This document shows, in pieces, positions 7,400-15,272 of a DNA stretch of 43,000 nucleotides. The DNA is from Anaerolineae bacterium (lineage in GTDB: Bacteria; Chloroflexota; Anaerolineae; Promineifilales; Promineifilaceae). The stretch lies in the NCBI GenBank assembly GCA_023384415.1, contig JAHDWJ010000038.1, positions 1 through 43,000 on the forward strand, read 5' to 3'. The notes under the pieces are model-generated. The model did no database searches. It saw only the letters and a list, made by a program, of their open reading frames with translations, and was not told where the DNA came from. Positions within the stretch are counted from its first letter, which is position 1; the number at the start of each line of letters is the position of its first letter. A program made the translations under genes and the position numbers.

Positions 7400-8599
7400 C
7401 TATTTTGCGGGGACAAACTCCCAAAGCAGATTACCATCGGCTTGATTATACACGTTGACCTGGAAATCGTTGTCAAAACGACGACCAGTTTTGAAAACAA
7501 CCACCACTTTTTCCTGCACCAATATTGGGGCCGTAAAAATGGGGCCAGGGGTATTTTTACGCCAGAGAACTTCCCCCGTTTCTTTGTTGATGGCAACAAC
7601 CTCACCAGTCAACTTATCCAGGTTGGTATCATTGCCAATGGTCGCGGCAAAATATACCTGATTGCCATTAACGACCGGGGTAGCCTGAATATGTTCGGTC
7701 ACACGACGCTGCCATAACTCTTCCCCAGTTTGGGCGTTGAGGGCGTAGGCATTACCCGCACGATCGCCAATATACAGGGTTTCGCCATCCAATACAGGAG
7801 AACTCCAGAGCCAATCTTGGGCCGTAAACTGCCACTCTTCGCGGCCGCTTTCCAAACTTAGGGCATGGACCTGGCTGTTAAACCCGGCCACATAAATAAG
7901 GTTGTTGCCAATGACCGGGCCGGAAGGAATGGTGCCCGTAAACGAATGCTGCCACAATAGTTCTCCATCCGCAGCGGAGAGGGCGTATAAATTTTTATCT
8001 AACGAAGTGAAATAAACGACATTGTTATGATAAGCAGGCTGCCCCCAAATGGCATGGCTGGCAGCAAAGCGCCATTGTACCGTGCCATCACGCGCACTCA
8101 GGGCATAAAATTGCCCATCGGCCGTACCTATAAAAATCTGGCTTTCGGTAAGCAGTGGGGCCGCCACAATGCGATCACGGGCAACGCCGCTCACCGGAGC
8201 CCATAAATTATTCGGTGCGGTACTGTTTAAGTTTTCCAGACCGTAAATAGAGACCGTGATACTAGAAGAGAACGTCCCCCCTGAAGCCCCAAAATCGCCA
8301 AAAACAAGACGATCATTGGCCGCAGCCGGGGAAGCAAAAAAAGAGGTGCGGCCGGCTTCGGCAGGATATTGCCAGCGCGTCGTTTGCGCTTCAATATCTA
8401 GAGCGTAGATATGGGGGCCGGCCGCGACAAAGGCGAGTTCCCCATTGGTGGAGAGACCAGGCCAGTTGTTGTTACCCCCTACCGCCTCGGCACAAGCGGT
8501 CAGGCTTAGGGCAAGGAGGATAACGAGAAAAAAGAGAGACCGCAGACGCGGCCGCGCATGAATGTCCAACAGAAAACCTCCATCAGGGAACCGGATCAT
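7400..8599 (-). CDS. PQQ-like beta-propeller lipoprotein (BamB-like repeats)
   Basis: About 399 residues. After an N-terminal basic and hydrophobic stretch comes a lipobox-like LALSLTAC (Cys about 35), so it is probably lipid-anchored outside the membrane. The rest is seven or so repeats of the PQQ/WD-like type (IYALDIEAQTTRWQYP, FYALSARDGTVQWRF, LYALSAADGELLWQH, AYALNAQTGEELWQR). This is the fold of BamB, but the family is broad and the function is not fixed. ATG 8599 is chosen: it overlaps the yidD stop by 17 bp and gives a clean signal peptide. Longer reading upstream would cross yidD. Its place between yidD and yidC suggests a role in membrane or surface protein handling. Confidence 0.8.
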   Translation of the reverse strand: MIRFPDGGFLLDIHARPRLRSLFFLVILLALSLTACAEAVGGNNNWPGLSTNGELAFVAAGPHIYALDIEAQTTRWQYPAEAGRTSFFASPAAANDRLVFGDFGASGGTFSSSITVSIYGLENLNSTAPNNLWAPVSGVARDRIVAAPLLTESQIFIGTADGQFYALSARDGTVQWRFAASHAIWGQPAYHNNVVYFTSLDKNLYALSAADGELLWQHSFTGTIPSGPVIGNNLIYVAGFNSQVHALSLESGREEWQFTAQDWLWSSPVLDGETLYIGDRAGNAYALNAQTGEELWQRRVTEHIQATPVVNGNQVYFAATIGNDTNLDKLTGEVVAINKETGEVLWRKNTPGPIFTAPILVQEKVVVVFKTGRRFDNDFQVNVYNQADGNLLWEFVPAK

Positions 8600-8792
8600 A
8601 TCCCCCTGGATTGAACGGATGACAACGAGAAATGCGGCGCACGGCCATCCAGCCCCCTTTGAGAAAGCCATATTTGGCAATTGCTTCGTAGCCGTAGTGG
8701 GAACAAGACGGGGTAAAACGGCAACTGGGGGGGAGCAATGGGGAAATGAACCGCTGGTAAAAACGAATGAGGAACAGGGCAATCTGTTTCAT
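8583..8792 (-). CDS. yidD: Membrane protein insertion efficiency factor YidD
   Basis: 69 residues starting MKQIALFLIRFYQRFISPLLPP. The conserved Cys-rich segment CRFTPSCSHYGYEAI and the ending block ISRCHPFNPGGYDPVP are diagnostic. YidD is a small membrane-associated protein that aids YidC-dependent insertion. ATG 8792 gives the family's normal N-terminus; longer in-frame reading into rnpA is not needed. It starts 20 bp after the rnpA stop and its end overlaps the lipoprotein gene. Confidence 0.93.
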   Translation of the reverse strand: MKQIALFLIRFYQRFISPLLPPSCRFTPSCSHYGYEAIAKYGFLKGGWMAVRRISRCHPFNPGGYDPVP

Positions 8793-8812
8793 AGCCCGGC
8801 AGCCCCTTGATC

Positions 8813-9157
8813 TTATATGGGTGGCAGCAAATGCGCCCGCTGCAAAAGCTGGTTTATCGCTGTCAATACATCCTGATAATCGGCTTGAGCCGCTGCTGGT
8901 CGGGCCACAACAAGGCAATCCCAACCGGGAGCAATGTGTGGTAGATACGTGCGAGTTGCTTCCCGTAACAATCGTTTGGCCCGATTACGCTGTACGGCAT
9001 TACCTACCTGTCGGCCAGCCACAAAAGCAAAGCGGCTCACCTCTTGTTGGTTGGCCTGCACATGCAAGGCAGCCAGGGCATGATACCATCGCTGCCCTTC
9101 CCGGCGCACTCGATTAATGTCCCGGCTGTGGCGCAGGCGATAAGGTGCAGGCAGCAT
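8813..9157 (-). CDS. rnpA: Ribonuclease P protein component
   Basis: 114 residues. The protein subunit of RNase P, which assists the catalytic RNA in tRNA 5' maturation. The family start (MLPAPYRLRHSRDINRVRREG) and signature RNRAKRLLREA (about 58-68) are present. Length is normal. ATG 9157 lies 16 bp after the rpmH stop. The next gene is yidD. Confidence 0.95.
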   Translation of the reverse strand: MLPAPYRLRHSRDINRVRREGQRWYHALAALHVQANQQEVSRFAFVAGRQVGNAVQRNRAKRLLREATRTYLPHIAPGWDCLVVARPAAAQADYQDVLTAINQLLQRAHLLPPI

Positions 9158-9173
9158 CCTTTAATAAATAAGA

Positions 9174-9398
9174 TTAACCTTTGCCGCCACTGGCTTCTTG
9201 GACAGAGCGATACGCCGTAGCTTTAGCCCCATTCCAATTGACCTTTTTGATATGGTTGTTCATGGTAACGGCTAATTGGTGGCGACCTTTGGCCCGACGC
9301 GCTTTTAATACATTACGGCCATCTTGGGTTTTCATGCGGGCACGGAACCCATGAACGCGCACCCGACGACGAATTTTAGGTTGATAAGTACGTTTCAT
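9174..9398 (-). CDS. rpmH: Large ribosomal subunit protein bL34 with C-terminal extension
   Basis: 74 residues. Residues 1-44 are ordinary bL34 (MKRTYQPKIRRRVRVHGFRARM...RRAKGRHQLAV). Bacterial bL34 normally ends here at about 44-47 residues, but this protein continues for about 30 more (TMNNHIKKVNWNGAKATAYR and a Gly-rich end). The ATG has GGAGATGTGGAGAG upstream as ribosome binding site. It is the first gene of the operon, following a clear promoter and a terminator-like leader hairpin. Confidence 0.95.
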   Translation of the reverse strand: MKRTYQPKIRRRVRVHGFRARMKTQDGRNVLKARRAKGRHQLAVTMNNHIKKVNWNGAKATAYRSVQEASGGKG

Positions 9399-9412
9399 CT
9401 CTCCACATCTCC

Positions 9413-9435
9413 AAAAAAATAGGGCTTTTCGCCCT
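9413..9435 (-). terminator. Terminator-like hairpin in the rpmH leader (possible attenuator)
   Basis: On the minus strand AGGGC-GAAAA-GCCCT is followed directly by ATTTTTTT, then by the rpmH ribosome binding site 15-20 bp later. It lies downstream of the promoter at 9478-9506, so it would act on rpmH transcription itself. A second perfect hairpin GCTCTTTA-CCA-TAAAGAGC (9454-9472) lies between promoter and terminator. Confidence 0.65.
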
Positions 9436-9477
9436 GAGAATTGACCATTGAATGCTCTTTATGGTAAAGAGCAGGGA

Positions 9478-9506
9478 ATTATACCTGACGTGGGGGTGGG
9501 TAGCAA
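9478..9506 (-). promoter_or_regulatory. Sigma70-type promoter for rpmH operon
   Basis: Minus-strand -10 TATAAT (9483-9478, perfect) and -35 TTGCTA (9506-9501) with a 17-bp spacer. Transcription would start near 9471, within the downstream hairpin, and run into rpmH at 9398. Confidence 0.8.
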
Positions 9507-9556
9507 ATGGGTTTACCACATCGCATCTACTAATCTAGCCGTCTATCTTGGGGAGG

Positions 9557-10393
9557 TTATCTGGTTTGGGCGTAAACCTCATTCATGGCTTCTAGAATAT
9601 CACCCAATTCATTCACTTCATCGGCAATATCCTGACTAAGACGCTGGGCGCGGCCGCTATCTATATCTTTGGCCCCAAATAACATCGTTTGTGAGTAGAT
9701 GGTACTCATAGCGGTTACGGTATTATCCAGGCGCAGCCGGGCACGTTCCATTGTGTTTTGTAGGACCTGGTTGGTTTCAATTTGCCGGTTGAGACTATCT
9801 ATATTGGCCTGAATATCCCGCTGTACGGCCGGGTCCTGGCTGGTTTTTAATTGCAGTTGTAATTGCTGCCGCCGCTCATGGGCGCGGGCGTTGCTTTTAT
9901 CCAGGGTAGCTTTTTGTTTGCGGTATTCATCCAACCGGTAGGCCAGATCATACATTTCCGTTATCCATTCATCAATCTGACCGAGGGTTTCTTCCAGGCT
10001 GCTCTTAAGAACATTTTCGCTTTTTTGGGCGATAATGGCGGCGATGCGGCCGCGATAATCCAATGCCTCGTTAATCTGTTTCTGCAACTCCTTATCAGTT
10101 ATCCGTTCTGGCTTTACCTTTTGCCGGAACATCTCCTCCACAATTTTTTGGCTCACTTTAGGGTCTGTCAGGCTGGTGTACAAAATCGCCGCCTCCGCCG
10201 CTGTGCCCCCAGCCAACCACACCCAGGGCAGCCAGGTGAGTGGGTTAATATCCAACATCGTTAGACCAATACCAATGGCCGTCCCGATAAGCGTCAAAGC
10301 GATAGTAAGGGCACTTTCAGGCCGGTAAATGGCATATTGCCAGGTCAATTTGCGGATGCGATCCTTGAGTTCTTCGCGGGAGCCGTAAGACAT
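9557..10393 (-). CDS. Coiled-coil membrane protein, unknown function
   Basis: 278 residues; no family recognised. Two hydrophobic segments near the N-terminus (about 27-45 and 53-71) form a hairpin in the membrane. The rest is charged and helical with long coiled coil (about 100-230), rich in Gln, Lys, Glu and Arg. Start ATG 10393 lies 3 bp after the stop of the upstream gene, so the two are co-transcribed. It is the last gene of a PspA-led operon, which suggests a role with PspA in membrane stress (inference). Confidence 0.75.
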   Translation of the reverse strand: MSYGSREELKDRIRKLTWQYAIYRPESALTIALTLIGTAIGIGLTMLDINPLTWLPWVWLAGGTAAEAAILYTSLTDPKVSQKIVEEMFRQKVKPERITDKELQKQINEALDYRGRIAAIIAQKSENVLKSSLEETLGQIDEWITEMYDLAYRLDEYRKQKATLDKSNARAHERRQQLQLQLKTSQDPAVQRDIQANIDSLNRQIETNQVLQNTMERARLRLDNTVTAMSTIYSQTMLFGAKDIDSGRAQRLSQDIADEVNELGDILEAMNEVYAQTR

Positions 10394-10396
10394 AGG

Positions 10397-11647
10397 CTAA
10401 GAGGGTTGATCAGTTAGGCTGGCTTTTTGGCTCACTTCAGCCAAGAGCAGCCCAATTTCATTCTTGACATCCGGGTTTTTCGCCAGCCGATAAGCAGATT
10501 GGAGGACATCGAGGCTGCGTTGGTAATGACCAAGCCGATAATACGCTTCCCCTAGTTCACGTTGGTATTGGGCATGGTTAGGCGCGTGGGCGGCCGCATG
10601 TTGCCAATGCAACACCGCCGATCCCCACATCCCTTCCTGCGCTAACCGCTGGGCCAGGGCACGAAACTCAGAAGCCTCACGCGGGTTCCGGTCTAGTTGG
10701 GCCGTAAAACGGAGCAGTTGGCGATCAAACTCTGGGGAGACTACAAAAATCCCCCAGGCCAGAATAACCAACGCGGCCATCGCCTGTAACCCCTTCAAAG
10801 CAATAGAAACGACAATTAAAAAACCAACCTCCAAATCCCCATCCATGGCCGCAAATGGGGTCTCCTGAAATAGGGTATACAGCAAATTGCCATTGATTAA
10901 AATGACAAAAAAGGCCAGCAAGATAGCCCCATAATGACCCCATAAATGACGCAGGTACGCCCCTAAAATCAGCGTAACCCAAACAACCGCGAGCAGCCCA
11001 TGCACGGCTATAAGTTGAATCGGCTGCCCCAGCGTTATATCCAGGAAAAAATCAATGAGTAAAAACAGGGTCAAGCCGCACATGGCTATCATGTAATTAA
11101 CCAGGCGCGAGGTTGTTTGAAGGTAACGATGACGCCAACCAAACAGGTGTTTCTGGCAGTGGGGGCAGCGGTTATCCTCCATAGTGACTGGGTAGGCGCA
11201 AAAGGCACAAAGGGGTTGCCCGCTACTCCACACATCCTCATATTGGGAATAATGGCGGAATTCGACCGGGTTGGGTTGGGCGGCCCACGCGCCATCGGGG
11301 GAGAACAGGTCTTCTACACGCTCCTGTTGACGTTCAGGGTAGAGAATCGCGGCCGCGGCCGAAACTGGCTTTTTATTTTGCTGCCCAATCGGGTTATGCC
11401 AATCCTCTGGGGATACCCCATTCAACTGGGCCAACCTGTGTTGAGCCACCTCATTATCTGGGTTAAGGGTCAGTACATTTTCCAAACAAATGCGCCGATC
11501 CTCCCACGTTTCGGCTACCCCACTCAGCCACAGCCAGGCAGTTTCATTGGTCTCATCAGCCGCCACAGCGGCCATGAGCAGCGTTCTGGCTCGCTCCTTA
11601 TCTCCAGCTTTAGCAGCCTGAATCCCTTCTTCCAGCGGCGTGTTCAT
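10397..11647 (-). CDS. TPR / zinc-ribbon membrane protein
   Basis: About 416 residues. N-terminal TPR-like helices (EEGIQAAKAGDKERARTLLMAAV, DNEVAQHRLAQL) are followed by a zinc ribbon CAFCAYPVTMEDNRCPHC. Then come four or five membrane helices (about 180-300), and C-terminal TPR repeats (AQYQRELGEAYYRLGHYQRSLDVL). ATG 11647 is chosen over GTG 11704 because it starts a natural TPR helix; the upstream stretch has no family look. It lies between pspA and the coiled-coil gene in one operon. No precise function can be assigned. Confidence 0.8.
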   Translation of the reverse strand: MNTPLEEGIQAAKAGDKERARTLLMAAVAADETNETAWLWLSGVAETWEDRRICLENVLTLNPDNEVAQHRLAQLNGVSPEDWHNPIGQQNKKPVSAAAAILYPERQQERVEDLFSPDGAWAAQPNPVEFRHYSQYEDVWSSGQPLCAFCAYPVTMEDNRCPHCQKHLFGWRHRYLQTTSRLVNYMIAMCGLTLFLLIDFFLDITLGQPIQLIAVHGLLAVVWVTLILGAYLRHLWGHYGAILLAFFVILINGNLLYTLFQETPFAAMDGDLEVGFLIVVSIALKGLQAMAALVILAWGIFVVSPEFDRQLLRFTAQLDRNPREASEFRALAQRLAQEGMWGSAVLHWQHAAAHAPNHAQYQRELGEAYYRLGHYQRSLDVLQSAYRLAKNPDVKNEIGLLLAEVSQKASLTDQPS

Positions 11648-11713
11648 CGTCAAAGTCAAGTGAGAGACGGAGGCTGAAAATAAAGATATATCCTCAGACC
11701 TCACGCCCCGCTT

Positions 11714-12457
11714 CTAAAGATTACGCGATAAAGAGCTCTGGCTCTCCTCTTCCTCTTTGAGGCCAGCATCCCCGCTATCACCCAGGCCCAGGCGGCGTTT
11801 CCGCTCTTCTAGCTGCAATTCAATTTCGGTCTTGCCCAGAATATCATCCATCTGGTTATCCAGGCGGCTGGCATACATTTCACTATGGGCCGAAGCTGTA
11901 TCCAGACGGCGGCGGATGGAATCGCCGAGTCGGGCAATGTCACTGTCACCTACACCCATTAAATCATCCAGGCTCTTGATTGCTTTGACTGTCGCTTCTT
12001 TTGATTTTGCCAATTCCATCAAGGCTTCTAGCTCTTTAGCTTCCTGACGGATAGTTTTGAGTTTGGCCTGTAATTTGAGCCGGGCATTGAGTAACGCCTC
12101 GTACTCTTTCTGTTGGCGCACCCATTGTTCATGGTATTGCTCTTCTAAACGTCGTTTAGAATTTAATTCGTTTTGGGCCGCGCCGGCTAATTCGGTTTTG
12201 CCTTGCATGAGGAGCATATCAATATTACGATCTAGCTGATCTGCTTCTTTCTTATATTGATGGTATTTACGCTCCTGCGTCTTAACCTCGCCACCAACGG
12301 TCGCGGCCGCTTTCTCTAATTCTGTCAGGTTCCGTTCCGCATCCCGAATATATTGGCGCATAACAGCCACAGAATTCGCTTCTAACGCCCTATCTACCAT
12401 CGCATGAAGGTTGGCCGAGATAAGGGTTTGGGTCTTTTCTAACAAAGAAGACATCAT
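11714..12457 (-). CDS. pspA: PspA/IM30 family membrane stress protein
   Basis: 247 residues, almost wholly helical. It has the PspA/IM30 pattern (SSLLEKTQTLISANLHAMVDRALE at the N-terminus, then MRQYIRDAERNLTELEKAA). PspA proteins are peripheral membrane, ESCRT-III-like proteins that form rods or rings and protect damaged membranes. The two starting ATGs are adjacent (12457, 12454). AGGAGG lies 2 bp before the first and 5 bp before the second, so 12454 may be used. It is followed by two membrane-protein genes, probably in the same operon. Confidence 0.9.
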   Translation of the reverse strand: MMSSLLEKTQTLISANLHAMVDRALEANSVAVMRQYIRDAERNLTELEKAAATVGGEVKTQERKYHQYKKEADQLDRNIDMLLMQGKTELAGAAQNELNSKRRLEEQYHEQWVRQQKEYEALLNARLKLQAKLKTIRQEAKELEALMELAKSKEATVKAIKSLDDLMGVGDSDIARLGDSIRRRLDTASAHSEMYASRLDNQMDDILGKTEIELQLEERKRRLGLGDSGDAGLKEEEESQSSLSRNL

Positions 12458-12532
12458 TTCCTCCTACGAAAACATACAGCGATTTTGCTGAATGTTCACA
12501 AAATAAATAAGCACATACACAATGTATCTTTA

Positions 12533-14851
12533 TCAACCATGCCAGATCGGTAATTGGAGTGATAATTGGCAGCTACCAGGGGTTTGTTCTAACTCAATTT
12601 GCCCATTATGCAAATCTACCAATCCTTTAACGATGGTGAGGTTTGGCCCATATTCCATCTCACGAAACAGTTGTTGATCGTTATGGCGAAACAGGGCCTG
12701 GATCAAGGCCTGTTCATGAGGGGTCAATTTTAATTCCGGCATCTCAATAATACTCTCAAGGGTAGAATGGTGGGTACGAATCTGGTAAAAGATATGCTTT
12801 TGACCCCGCCCGGCACAAACCATCAAAGCAAAGCGGAGCAAATGGGTAAAGAGCCGTCGCAGTTGGGTAGGCTCTGTCATGATGGGAGGGGTGTTATGAA
12901 TGAGCGCAGGGTGTATAGTGATATTTGCCTCATCCGCTTCTCCCTGGCATTCCTGAGCTACTTCATAAAATAATAAGGGTAGTTCATTGCTCAGACTACG
13001 CAGTTTGTAGTAAGCGCTGGCCGTTTCTCCTGTTTTCAACTCAGTCAGAGCAATAAAATTTTCGATGAGGCGAGTCAATTGTTGGCTGCCAGCCTGGATA
13101 CCACGCAGCGGTTCTTTTAGCTGTTCTTCACTGGTCGCCTGCTGCAACTGCTCAATTAACTTCTCAGAGTAATCAGCCACAGAGAGAATGGGGCTGGCGA
13201 TGTCTGGCTGCAATAATTGGAGAATAACACGCTTCCATTCTTCGATATTGTGTTGAATAGTTTGCTGCTGTTGAAAATAGCGATCTAGCCGGGCGACAAC
13301 CCGACTAATGAGGTCTTCGTTATCATATGGCTTGGTTATGTAGTCAGCAGCTCCTAGAATATGTCCTTTGTGAATATCTTTACGCTCACCCCGTGCGGTC
13401 AGGAAGATAAATGGGATATGGAACCAGTTGGGGTTTTCACGAAGATGGCGATAAAACTCGTAGCCATCCATAACGGGCATGGAAATATCAGAAATGATCA
13501 GGTCTGGTTTGATTTTTTGTAATTTATCTAGCCCTACCTGCCCATTGCTGGCTTGAATAATGTTAAATTGGTATGTGTGGGGATAGGGAAGTTCTAAAAC
13601 GTCTGTCAGGCCATCTAGTAGATGGAGATCGTCCTCGATAATGAGAATGGTGACCAGTTTTTTATTTAAATGGGGCTGAGAAAAGGGGCTATCTGGGTGG
13701 TAGAGAGGTAGGGTGATGGTAAAGGTGCTTCCTTCTCCCTCGATGCCGTAGGCGGTGATGCGGCCGCGATGCAGCTCTACCAACCCTTTAACAATGGTCA
13801 GGCCAATGCCCGCCCCTTGCTGCTCCAGGTGAGAACGGTTGTGTTGATAAAATAGCTCAAAAATCTGGTCTTGAGCATAACCAGGGAAGCCGATGCCATT
13901 ATCGGTTAATTCAATATGCAGTTCATCCTCTTCAACCCAGGCGGAAATAGCAATCACCAGGTCGTTGGTGTCTTTTATACGGGTAAATTTAATGGCATTG
14001 TCTAACAACCGCCCAATAATTTCCCGCAAATTATCTGGGTCTCCCCAAAGCGGGGGCAGCTCTTCGGGAATATCCTGGCGCAGGGTGATTTGGGCCGCGG
14101 CCGCGGCGGCCGCATACCCATTGATGATATGGTGTAAGCGGCCAGTTACATCTGGTATAACCTGGGCTTTTTCTTGAAAATGTTTCTGCGCTTCACCGGT
14201 GCGTAAATCAATCACCCGAACAAAATTCTCCACCAGCCGGATAAGCCGCATACATCCACTTTGGATGCCGCGCAAACTTTCTTCAGAATACCCGGTATCT
14301 TCCAGGTAAGCGATACTATCTTTGAGCAGCTCAAAGTAGGCTGAAACATAGGTGAGGGGGGTACGCAGTTCATGGTTAATCATCCAGGTAAAGTCACGTT
14401 TCAGGCTGTCAAACTTTTCCTGGTGCAAGGCATGTCGTTGGCGATTTAACTCTATCTGAGTTTTAACCTGCCCTATCAACTCATTGGTGTCAAATGGTTT
14501 CGTAATATACCGCTCAACACCGCTGCGATGGCCCTGACTAACCGCCTGCCGGTCCGTGCGAGCCGTGAGGAAGAAAAAAGGAATATGGACCCAGGCTGGG
14601 TTGGCCTGGACATGCTCTTTGAAAGTATATCCCCCCATCACAGGCATCATAATATCGGAAATAATGAGGTCTGGGATAAAATTGTCCATAATCCGAAGCG
14701 CGGCCGCGCCATGTTCAGCCAGACGCACTTCTGGTTGATACCCCAATTTACTTAACTCCAGAGAAAGTAAATCACCCAATCCTTCCAGAATTGCCTTATC
14801 ATCTTCTACAAGCAAAATGGCCACATTTTGTTGTCCCATGCCATCATCCAT
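12533..14851 (-). CDS. Double receiver-histidine kinase protein with degenerate second kinase
   Basis: About 772 cytoplasmic residues in order REC-HisKA-HATPase-REC-pseudo(HisKA-HATPase). The first REC has LIISDIMMPVMGG (Asp near 66); the first kinase has H box MINHELRTPLTYV (His near 160). It also has N box RLLDNAIKFT, G1 LTDNGIGFPG and G2 GAGIGLTIVKGLVELHRG. The second half repeats this: REC with LIISDISMPVMDG, then LQPDIASPILSV in place of the H box and LLRFALMVC in place of the N box. It has no G1, and a worn G2 EYGPNLTIVKGLVDLHNG. The second kinase is thus likely inactive. No sensor domain or membrane segment is seen. ATG 14851 is preferred to TTG 14857. Confidence 0.9.
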   Translation of the reverse strand: MDDGMGQQNVAILLVEDDKAILEGLGDLLSLELSKLGYQPEVRLAEHGAAALRIMDNFIPDLIISDIMMPVMGGYTFKEHVQANPAWVHIPFFFLTARTDRQAVSQGHRSGVERYITKPFDTNELIGQVKTQIELNRQRHALHQEKFDSLKRDFTWMINHELRTPLTYVSAYFELLKDSIAYLEDTGYSEESLRGIQSGCMRLIRLVENFVRVIDLRTGEAQKHFQEKAQVIPDVTGRLHHIINGYAAAAAAAQITLRQDIPEELPPLWGDPDNLREIIGRLLDNAIKFTRIKDTNDLVIAISAWVEEDELHIELTDNGIGFPGYAQDQIFELFYQHNRSHLEQQGAGIGLTIVKGLVELHRGRITAYGIEGEGSTFTITLPLYHPDSPFSQPHLNKKLVTILIIEDDLHLLDGLTDVLELPYPHTYQFNIIQASNGQVGLDKLQKIKPDLIISDISMPVMDGYEFYRHLRENPNWFHIPFIFLTARGERKDIHKGHILGAADYITKPYDNEDLISRVVARLDRYFQQQQTIQHNIEEWKRVILQLLQPDIASPILSVADYSEKLIEQLQQATSEEQLKEPLRGIQAGSQQLTRLIENFIALTELKTGETASAYYKLRSLSNELPLLFYEVAQECQGEADEANITIHPALIHNTPPIMTEPTQLRRLFTHLLRFALMVCAGRGQKHIFYQIRTHHSTLESIIEMPELKLTPHEQALIQALFRHNDQQLFREMEYGPNLTIVKGLVDLHNGQIELEQTPGSCQLSLQLPIWHG

Positions 14852-14857
14852 ATCCAA

Positions 14858-15150
14858 TGAAAGAGTGTAGGGTTGAGTATCATCTATATCTCAAAAAAAT
14901 GGTGTGAAGCTCATTGAACCTATCAAAACCCACAGCCTTCACTAAACTCAAGCCTCAGTTCCCACAAATATTGAGAAGGTATTTAACACCCAGCAAAAAG
15001 TTGGATTCCAGTATAACATAAACAAGCAGCCGGGTAATGTTACGACCAAAATTCATGGCCGAAAAGCGTCCCGGAAAATTCTTGCCCATTCCTGCATCTT
15101 TACGTTCAAGCGACCTCTTTTGTACCGAAGGTTTAACCTTAAATAAACTG
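14858..15150. other. Intergenic region upstream of the double kinase
   Basis: About 290 bp without a credible gene; a short plus-strand ORF at 15037-15228 runs through a terminator and has no family look. The region should hold the promoter of the minus-strand kinase gene, but I found no convincing -35/-10 pair. Confidence 0.5.
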
Positions 15151-15188
15151 AAAACAAAAAGGTGCTTTAACTATTGGGTTAAAGCACC
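15151..15188 (-). terminator. Intrinsic terminator at the end of the long minus-strand operon
   Basis: Minus strand GGTGCTTTAA-CCCAATAG-TTAAAGCACC is a perfect 10-bp stem followed by TTTTTGTTTTC. It lies 85 bp beyond the LPETG gene stop. A second inverted repeat ACCAGGC/GCCTGGT (15230-15258) lies between gene and terminator. Confidence 0.9.
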
Positions 15189-15272
15189 TAAAGTAGCGGC
15201 GCAGCCTGATAATCGCCAAGAGGGTTGATACCAGGCGGTATCTTTAGCTTTGCCTGGTGGCAGTACGCAAAA

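Noticed and set aside
8600..8782. 61-residue upstream extension of the propeller lipoprotein
   Set aside because: It overlaps yidD almost completely and would bury the lipoprotein signal peptide.
9399..9556. Replication origin next to rpmH
   Set aside because: dnaA is absent and I see no cluster of TTATCCACA-type boxes; the region is explained by promoter, hairpin and leader terminator.
15037..15228. 63-residue plus-strand ORF
   Set aside because: It runs across the strong terminator at 15161-15188, has no ribosome binding site and no family look.
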